Positions 21,539-29,031 of a stretch of DNA of 29,031 nt are shown here, in pieces. The notes beneath the pieces were generated by a model. That model ran no database searches. It had not been told where the DNA came from and saw only the letters and a list, made by a program, of their open reading frames with translations. Made by a program: the position numbers and the translations under genes. Source of the stretch: Candidatus Avelusimicrobium faecicola (GTDB lineage Bacteria; Elusimicrobiota; Elusimicrobia; Elusimicrobiales; Elusimicrobiaceae); NCBI GenBank assembly GCA_900540405.1, contig UQFW01000010.1:1-29031 (forward strand), in the 5' to 3' direction. The first letter of the stretch is position 1. Every line of letters starts with the position of its first letter.

Positions 21539-21736
21539 GTTTATTATAAAAAGACTTTATTTATTTTACAACCCTAAAAAGTAGTTAGTTTAGCCTTTTT
21601 TACCCAGTTCATTTTTGAAATCCACCCTTTTTTGGTTATTTTAAGGGGTGGGGGTGGTTGGGATAGCCCTAAAAATTAAAAATCAAAATTTCACGCCTTT
21701 TTACGCTCCGAAACGCCATTTTTACTTTTTTTATCA

Positions 21737-21766
21737 TTGACGAATCTTTATTAGAATTTGTATGAT
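21737..21766 (+). promoter_or_regulatory. dnaA promoter
   Basis: TTGACG (21737-21742) and TATGAT (21761-21766) are 18 bases apart. The leader to the GTG start is about 26 bases. No DnaA box overlaps it, so direct DnaA autorepression at this site is not suggested. Confidence 0.7.
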
Positions 21767-21798
21767 ATAAGAAATATTTTTTCCGGTGGAACAACGAA

Positions 21799-23175
21799 GT
21801 GGATAATACAAGCCAAAACAATATTCCGGCTCCTATTTTAACCGAAATTGAAACTATCTTGGGTACAGACAGCTTTGATATGTGGCTGCGCCCTGCCGTA
21901 TTTAATTATGAAGGCACCGTGCTATCGGTGGAATTACCCAGCCAGTTTTGGGGTAAAACAATTAAAGAGCGCTACGAACATATTATTAAAGATGCGTTCT
22001 TAAAACATTTAGGGGTGGAAATTACCGTTAATTACATTATTAAAGAACCGGCCCCTACGCCGGTAGTTCCCCCCGCGCCGGGGCAAACCACCGCTTTTAC
22101 GCAAGTGGCCCCGGTGGTAAAGCCCAATCCGTTTGTATCCAACTTAAACACTTCGTTTACGTTTGATAATTTTATTGAATCCCCCGCCAACCGCTTTGCC
22201 TACCGCATGGCGGAAGCGGTGGTGAATAAACTGGGCAACCGGGCCAATAACCCGCTGTTTATTTACAGCACCCCGGGGTTAGGAAAAACCCACCTTTTGC
22301 ACGCTATCGGCAATAAAATTTTACAAACCAATCCCAACGCGCAGGTACTTTATAAATCCAGCGAAGAATTTGTAAACGATTACGTCAATTCCGTGATGAA
22401 TAAAGACCAGGAAGCGTTCCGCAAAAAATACCATAGTTTGGATTGTTTTTTAATGGACGATATCCAATTTGTAGTGGGTACCACCAAAGTAGGCAGTGAA
22501 CAGGAATTTTTCTATACGTTTAATGCGTTGTTCGGCAACAATAAACAAATTGTGCTGACGTCCGACAAAACCCCGCAGGAACTGCAACTGGAACCGCGGA
22601 TGTCCTCGCGCTTAATGTCGGGCATTGTGGCGGAAATTAAACTGCCCACGGTGGAAACGCGTATTGCTATTTTGCGCCAAAAACGCGACAGCATTAATTT
22701 TGATATTGGGGATGATGTACTGGCTTTTATTGCCGAAGGCATCCAAACCAACATACGCGAACTGGAAGGCTCTTTTTTCAGTTTAGTATCTTTTTGCACG
22801 GCCCACGGCATTACGCCCACCATTGGGGTAGCGCAGGAAGTATTGGCTGATGTTTTACAGCAGGAAGAACAAAAACTGGCCATTAACGTCAATTTGATTA
22901 AAAAGGTGGTAGGAAAGCATTTTAAGATTAATATGGAAGACTTTAATTCCAAACGCAAAACGCAATCCATCACCTGGCCGCGCCAAATTGCCATGTATTT
23001 AGCCACGGAGCTGACGGATTTATCCTTGCCGGAAATCGGGCGGGAATTCAGCCGGGACCATAGCACGGTAGTACACGCGCGGGATTTAATTAAAGAAAGA
23101 GTAGATGCAGACCCGTTTTTTACAGCCGAAATAAACCAAATTATTTTGGATATTAAGGCTGTGGATAAAAAGTAA
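21799..23175 (+). CDS. dnaA: Chromosomal replication initiator DnaA
   Basis: The 458-residue protein binds DnaA boxes and unwinds the origin. Domain I is at about residues 1-85, a Pro-rich linker follows, and the AAA+ domain begins [15 protein letters not shown] near 115. Walker A reads [16 protein letters not shown], where most DnaA proteins have GGxGLGKTHL. Walker B is [10 protein letters not shown], and NIRELEGSF is the sensor-side block. Domain IV (about 370-458) has [10 protein letters not shown] and the recognition segment [15 protein letters not shown], one residue shorter than the usual FGGRDH(T/S)TV. The start is a GTG preceded by GGTGG at 10 bases. A DnaA box overlaps its last codons, and the origin follows. 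Confidence 0.98.
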   Translation: MDNTSQNNIPAPILTEIETILGTDSFDMWLRPAVFNYEGTVLSVELPSQFWGKTIKERYEHIIKDAFLKHLGVEITVNYIIKEPAPTPVVPPAPGQTTAFTQVAPVVKPNPFVSNLNTSFTFDNFIESPANRFAYRMAEAVVNKLGNRANNPLFIYSTPGLGKTHLLHAIGNKILQTNPNAQVLYKSSEEFVNDYVNSVMNKDQEAFRKKYHSLDCFLMDDIQFVVGTTKVGSEQEFFYTFNALFGNNKQIVLTSDKTPQELQLEPRMSSRLMSGIVAEIKLPTVETRIAILRQKRDSINFDIGDDVLAFIAEGIQTNIRELEGSFFSLVSFCTAHGITPTIGVAQEVLADVLQQEEQKLAINVNLIKKVVGKHFKINMEDFNSKRKTQSITWPRQIAMYLATELTDLSLPEIGREFSRDHSTVVHARDLIKERVDADPFFTAEINQIILDIKAVDKK

Positions 23176-23347
23176 ATAAGTTGTGTATAACCCCTGTGGA
23201 TAAATTAAAAACGGGGGTATAACAGTTTTAATTGTGGAGCGTGTTTATAGAATAACCGGTTTATGCACACACATAACCACCGGCGGCGTATAGGCCAATC
23301 CACACAATAAACACTATCAACAGGATATTAATAATAGGATTAATTGT
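23160..23347. other. oriC: oriC candidate with a DnaA-box cluster
   Basis: Between dnaA and dnaN are two perfect TGTGGATAA boxes (23160-23168 and 23195-23203), TGTGTATAA at 23182-23190, and TTATGCACA on the other strand at 23261-23269. Each fits TTWTNCACA or its complement. Two weaker boxes lie at 23296-23304 and 23314-23322. An A/T-rich run with TAATAATAG from about 23325 to the dnaN start could be the unwinding element. Gene strand bias turns just upstream, which supports an origin here. Confidence 0.8.
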
Positions 23348-24457
23348 ATGAAAATAAATATTACTAAAGAAACCTTTTTGGAAGGAATCCAGATTGTTTC
23401 CGCGGGTACTTCCGCCAGAACCACGCTCCCTATTTTGCACAACTTCTTATTGGAAGCCAAAGACAATAAATTAAAATTGGTGCGTACGGATATGGAAATG
23501 GCCACCGTGCATTATGTAAATGCGGAAGTGGAAGAAGAAGGCAGCATTACCGTACCTATGAAAGAATTTTCGGATATTATTAAGAACTTGCCGAACGATA
23601 AAGAAATCAACCTGTATAGTGATGAGAATAACAAATTCCACATTAAATCCGGCAAGAGTAAATTTTGGGTAATCGGCACGCCTAAAAGCGAATACCCGGC
23701 CATCCCGGAAATAGAAAAAAACAACAGCGTATCTATGGACCCCATGGAGCTTAAAAATATGGTGGAAAAAACGGCTTTTTCCGCTTCCACCCAGGAAACC
23801 CGCTATATTTTGAACGGCCTTTTGTGGAATAACACCGCCGATAAGTTTGAAATTGTAGCTACCGACGGCGGGCGTTTGGCGCTGGCCACGCACCCGGCGT
23901 TGGAAGGTTCCCAGGAATTTAAGATTATTATTCCTACCAAAATTTTAAGCGAAGTCTGCCGCTTTATTGCTATTGCCAAGCCGGAAAAAGACACCCGCAT
24001 TACGGTCAACGTGTCTTCCAACCAAGTTAGCTTTTGCATGAACGAAACCACGTTTATTTCCCGCTTGATTGAGGGGAACTTCCCCAATTACAACCAAGTA
24101 ATTCCCACCAAAAAGAATATGGGTTTTGAAGTGTTCACTAAAGATTTATTGGCTTCCACCCGCCGTTCCGCGTTATGCTCCGGGGAATTTGGGGCTACCG
24201 TAAAATATAAAGTGGAAAACAACGCGATTGTGGTGACGTCTAACTCCCAAAATATGGAATTTGTGGACGAACTGCCCATTGAATATACGCAAGACCCTTT
24301 TGAGGCGGCTTTTAACCCGGCTTTTATTATTGATGTACTTAAAAATGTCAGCGCGGAAAAAGTTTCTTTTTCCTTTGTAAACGCTTCCCAGCCGGTGCTG
24401 ATTGAGCCGGTGGGGGACACTACTTTTAAGTATGTAATTATGCCGGTGCGGGCCTAA
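23348..24457 (+). CDS. dnaN: DNA polymerase III beta sliding clamp
   Basis: The 369-residue protein has the usual length and three-part repeat fold of the bacterial beta clamp. Recognisable parts are the start KINITKETFLEGIQIVSAGT, GTPKSEYPAIPEIEKNNSV, ATDGGRLALATH in the middle domain and the final MPVRA, where most clamps end MP(M/V)R(L/A). It rings DNA and tethers polymerase III and repair enzymes. AGGA lies upstream of the ATG. The gene follows the DnaA-box cluster and is two bases from the DUF721 gene, so dnaN, dciA and gyrB form a run. Nothing unusual was seen in the sequence. Confidence 0.97.
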   Translation: MKINITKETFLEGIQIVSAGTSARTTLPILHNFLLEAKDNKLKLVRTDMEMATVHYVNAEVEEEGSITVPMKEFSDIIKNLPNDKEINLYSDENNKFHIKSGKSKFWVIGTPKSEYPAIPEIEKNNSVSMDPMELKNMVEKTAFSASTQETRYILNGLLWNNTADKFEIVATDGGRLALATHPALEGSQEFKIIIPTKILSEVCRFIAIAKPEKDTRITVNVSSNQVSFCMNETTFISRLIEGNFPNYNQVIPTKKNMGFEVFTKDLLASTRRSALCSGEFGATVKYKVENNAIVVTSNSQNMEFVDELPIEYTQDPFEAAFNPAFIIDVLKNVSAEKVSFSFVNASQPVLIEPVGDTTFKYVIMPVRA

Positions 24458-24459
24458 TT

Positions 24460-24756
24460 ATGCGGTTCGGCCAGACACCCCGCAAAGCCTGGCACAGCGC
24501 GCAAGAATTGGCGCGCCCGTTTAGTGCGTTAAATGTGCGCTTAAATAACTTGATGGTGCTGGACCATGTGTGGACGCGCCTGACCGGCCCCAAAGGCCGT
24601 TTTTGGGCGCTCCAAGCTGTTAAGGGCAATACGTTGTATGTAAAAGTGACGGCCAGTGTGGCCCGCAACGAATTACTGGCCCAGCGGCCCGCATTAATCC
24701 GGGAACTGAATAAACATTTTGAAAGACCGTGGATTCACAAGATTGAAATTTTGTAG
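24460..24756 (+). CDS. dciA: DciA-like DUF721 protein (helicase-loading accessory)
   Basis: The 98-residue protein matches the DUF721/DciA family: LDHVWTRLTGP near residue 35, then LYVKVTASVARNELLAQRPALIRELNKHF. That family is now linked to DnaB helicase loading in most bacteria that lack DnaC or DnaI. Its ATG is two bases after the dnaN stop. Many DUF721 proteins sit in this same cluster after recF, whereas here recF is absent and DciA follows dnaN directly. Role assigned by family and location. Confidence 0.85.
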   Translation: MRFGQTPRKAWHSAQELARPFSALNVRLNNLMVLDHVWTRLTGPKGRFWALQAVKGNTLYVKVTASVARNELLAQRPALIRELNKHFERPWIHKIEIL

Positions 24757-27258
<2,502 letters not shown>

Positions 27259-27267
27259 CCCACCCAG

Positions 27268-27305
27268 CCGGGTATTACCGTACCCGGCCGGGCTAGATTT
27301 TAGCC
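27268..27305 (+). promoter_or_regulatory. Two tandem hairpins between gyrB and gyrA
   Basis: Hairpin 1 pairs CCGGGTA (27268-27274) with TACCCGG (27281-27287). Hairpin 2 pairs GGCTA (27291-27295) with TAGCC (27301-27305). There is no T tract, so it is not a standard terminator. The second ends 5 bases before the gyrA ribosome-binding site and might affect its use or protect a processed mRNA end. Confidence 0.45.
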
Positions 27306-27324
27306 GGATTAGGAGATTTTTAGC

Positions 27325-29031
27325 ATGAGCGAAGAAACAAACAATCAGCCGCAAGCCCAAAACGCGAATGTGGACTTGTTTGGCAACATTCAAGAGCGTG
27401 ATATCGCGGGAGAAATGCGGTCCTATTACATTGATTACGCCATGAGCGTTATTGTGGGCCGCGCCTTGCCGGATGTGCGCGACGGCTTAAAGCCGGTACA
27501 CCGCCGTGTACTGTATTCCATGAACGAAATGGGCTTGAAATACAACAAAGCCTACAAGAAATCCGCCCGTGTGGTAGGGGACGTATTAGGTAAATACCAC
27601 CCGCACGGCGATACGGCTGTATATGATACCTTAGTGCGTATGGTGCAGGACTTTTCCCTGCGCAAACCGTTAATTGACGGCCAGGGGAACTTCGGTTCTA
27701 TTGACGGCGACAGCGCCGCCGCTATGCGTTATACGGAATGCCGCTTACAGCGCATTGCCGACGAAATGCTTAACGATTTGGACAAAGACACCGTCAAAAT
27801 GATTCCCAACTATGACGGCTCTTTGCTGGAACCGTCCGTCTTGCCGGGCAAATTGCCGGCACTGTTGGTAAACGGTTCTTCCGGTATTGCCGTAGGTATG
27901 GCTACCAATATTCCTACCCATAACCTGGGCGAAGTGTGCGACGGTATTATTGAATACATCAAAAACCCGAACATTTCCACCAAGGATATGATGAAGATTA
28001 TTAAAGGGCCCGATTTCCCTACCGGCGCCATTATCCGCGGTACAAAAGGCATTTACGAATATTTTGAAACCGGCCGCGGCAGTGTAAAAGTGCAGGCCCG
28101 CACGGAAATTGAAGAACGCAAAGGCGGGCGCGAAGCCATTATCGTGACCGAAATTCCGTACCAAGTGAATAAGACTTCGTTAATTGAAACGATTGTCGGT
28201 TTGGTGCGTGATAAAAAGATTACCGATATTTCAGACATCCGCGACGAGTCGGACCGCCGCGGTATGCGTTTGGTAATTGAAGTAAAGCGCGACGGAAATG
28301 CCCAAGTGGTGCTGAACCACCTGTTCAAACATACGCAGTTGCAAACTTCCTTCCCGGTAAATATGTTGGCGATTGTAGACGGCCGCCCGCGTATTTTATC
28401 CTTAAAAGAAGTAATGAAAGCCTATGTAAAACACCGCAAGGAAATTATTACCAACCGCACTAAATTTGACTTAAACAAAGCCCAACGCCGCGAACATATT
28501 TTGCAAGGGTTGTTAATTGCTATTGCCAATTTGGACGAAGTTGTTTCCATTATCCGCAATTCCAAAGACCCGACCGAAGCCAAATTTAAGTTGATGAGCC
28601 AGTTTAGCTTATCGGAATTACAGGCCCAGGCTATTTTGGATATGCGCTTGCACCAGTTGACCCAACTGTCTGCGGACGCTATTGCCAACGAACAAGCCGA
28701 ACTGTTAAAACTGATTGCCGAACTGCAAGGCATTTTGGCCGACCCGCAAAAGATTTTGGATATTATCGTCACAGAACTGACCGAGCTGAAAAAGAACTAT
28801 GGCGACCCGCGCCGCACGGAAATCGGTGTGGATATGACGGACTTTTCTATGGAAGATTTAATTGAAAAGGAAGACGTCGTCATCACTATTTCCAACGACG
28901 GCTACGCCAAACGCATCCCGTTAGATACTTACCGCAGCCAAAACCGCGGCGGCAAAGGGATTATCGGCGGTAAAACAAAAGAAGAAGACTTTATGGAACA
29001 CCTGTTCGTCACGTCTTCCCACGCCACTATT
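27325..29031 (+). CDS. gyrA: DNA gyrase subunit A (partial, cut by the window end)
   Basis: The frame runs open from the ATG at 27325, with AGGAG 9 bases upstream, to the last base: 569 codons without a stop. The catalytic tyrosine is Tyr136 in [11 protein letters not shown]. The quinolone-resistance region reads [19 protein letters not shown], with threonine (residue 97) where E. coli has Ser83. Near the cut end is the GyrA-box-like QNRGGKG (usual QRRGGKG) of the DNA-wrapping domain, so this is gyrase and not topoisomerase IV. The rest of the C-terminal pinwheel lies outside. Cuts, passes and rejoins DNA together with GyrB. Confidence 0.97.
   Translation, partial: MSEETNNQPQAQNANVDLFGNIQERDIAGEMRSYYIDYAMSVIVGRALPDVRDGLKPVHRRVLYSMNEMGLKYNKAYKKSARVVGDVLGKYHPHGDTAVYDTLVRMVQDFSLRKPLIDGQGNFGSIDGDSAAAMRYTECRLQRIADEMLNDLDKDTVKMIPNYDGSLLEPSVLPGKLPALLVNGSSGIAVGMATNIPTHNLGEVCDGIIEYIKNPNISTKDMMKIIKGPDFPTGAIIRGTKGIYEYFETGRGSVKVQARTEIEERKGGREAIIVTEIPYQVNKTSLIETIVGLVRDKKITDISDIRDESDRRGMRLVIEVKRDGNAQVVLNHLFKHTQLQTSFPVNMLAIVDGRPRILSLKEVMKAYVKHRKEIITNRTKFDLNKAQRREHILQGLLIAIANLDEVVSIIRNSKDPTEAKFKLMSQFSLSELQAQAILDMRLHQLTQLSADAIANEQAELLKLIAELQGILADPQKILDIIVTELTELKKNYGDPRRTEIGVDMTDFSMEDLIEKEDVVITISNDGYAKRIPLDTYRSQNRGGKGIIGGKTKEEDFMEHLFVTSSHATI

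Larger units (their letters stand above)
21452..21798. other. A/T-rich gap between divergent dfx and dnaA
   Basis: No gene is seen. The stretch holds the dfx promoter and hairpin at the left and the dnaA promoter at the right. In the centre (about 21622-21662) is a G-rich segment with runs of 4, 5, 2 and 3 G, facing CACCC that could fold with it. No good DnaA box was found here. Replichore strand bias switches across this gap. Confidence 0.7.

Noticed and set aside
22512..23066. Minus-strand open frame of 184 codons inside dnaA
   Set aside because: Antisense to the AAA+ and DNA-binding domains of DnaA; a codon-bias artefact.

Overview
The window is the replication-origin region of a bacterial chromosome. 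dnaA, dnaN, a DciA/DUF721 gene, gyrB and the start of gyrA run rightward from about 21.8 kb. parB and parA lie about 5 kb to the left, with three parS-like sites. The organism looks like an anaerobic diderm: it encodes superoxide reductase, a flavodiiron protein and rubredoxin, a KdsC-type Kdo-8-phosphate phosphatase, an outer-membrane barrel, and several lipoproteins and exported TPR proteins. The gene content (pyruvoyl arginine decarboxylase, type II pantothenate kinase, split flavin reductase/rubredoxin, TPR and ankyrin exported proteins) suggests Elusimicrobiota or a similar poorly sampled gut lineage. That placement is an inference and no search was run.

Layout from left to right. 7-5017 (-): M3 metallopeptidase, type II pantothenate kinase, squalene/phytoene-synthase family enzyme and a TPR protein, in one tight run. 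5163-6622 (+): pyruvoyl-dependent arginine decarboxylase and agmatinase, a two-step route from arginine to putrescine, ending in a strong terminator. 6764-7669 (-): ankyrin lipoprotein. 7795-11207 (-): CsgG-like lipoprotein, small membrane protein, serS and a TPR protein, in one operon with a terminator. 11265/11280-14372 (+): KdsC-like phosphatase, outer-membrane protein, MgtC protein and a DegT-fold protein that has lost its PLP lysine. 14420-14692 (-): zinc-ribbon protein. 15057-18997 (-): glycosyltransferase, signal peptidase I, ParA and ParB, with parS sites between and around lepB. 19132-21451 (-): oxidative-stress operon of superoxide reductase, flavodiiron protein, flavin-reductase-like protein and a 53-residue rubredoxin. 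21799-29031 (+): dnaA, oriC, dnaN, dciA, gyrB and gyrA (cut by the window end).

Most genes point away from the dnaA region on both sides, as expected for co-orientation with replication. The two + blocks on the left arm (5163-6622 and 11265-14372) run head-on. A cluster of DnaA boxes lies between dnaA and dnaN and is the best origin candidate; no good box was seen upstream of dnaA. recF is absent from its usual place after dnaN.

The least expected signals are these. (1) A recurring promoter layout in which a -10 hexamer is followed by exactly 6 bases and then the start codon, with no Shine-Dalgarno sequence, suggesting leaderless mRNAs. (2) A DegT/AHBA-family protein lacking the PLP lysine and the PLP aspartate, downstream of mgtC. 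(3) parS sites bracketing a signal peptidase gene that encodes extra membrane segments. (4) A DnaA protein with altered Walker A and DnaA-box-recognition loops. (5) A folded but unassigned intergenic stretch near 14.8 kb.
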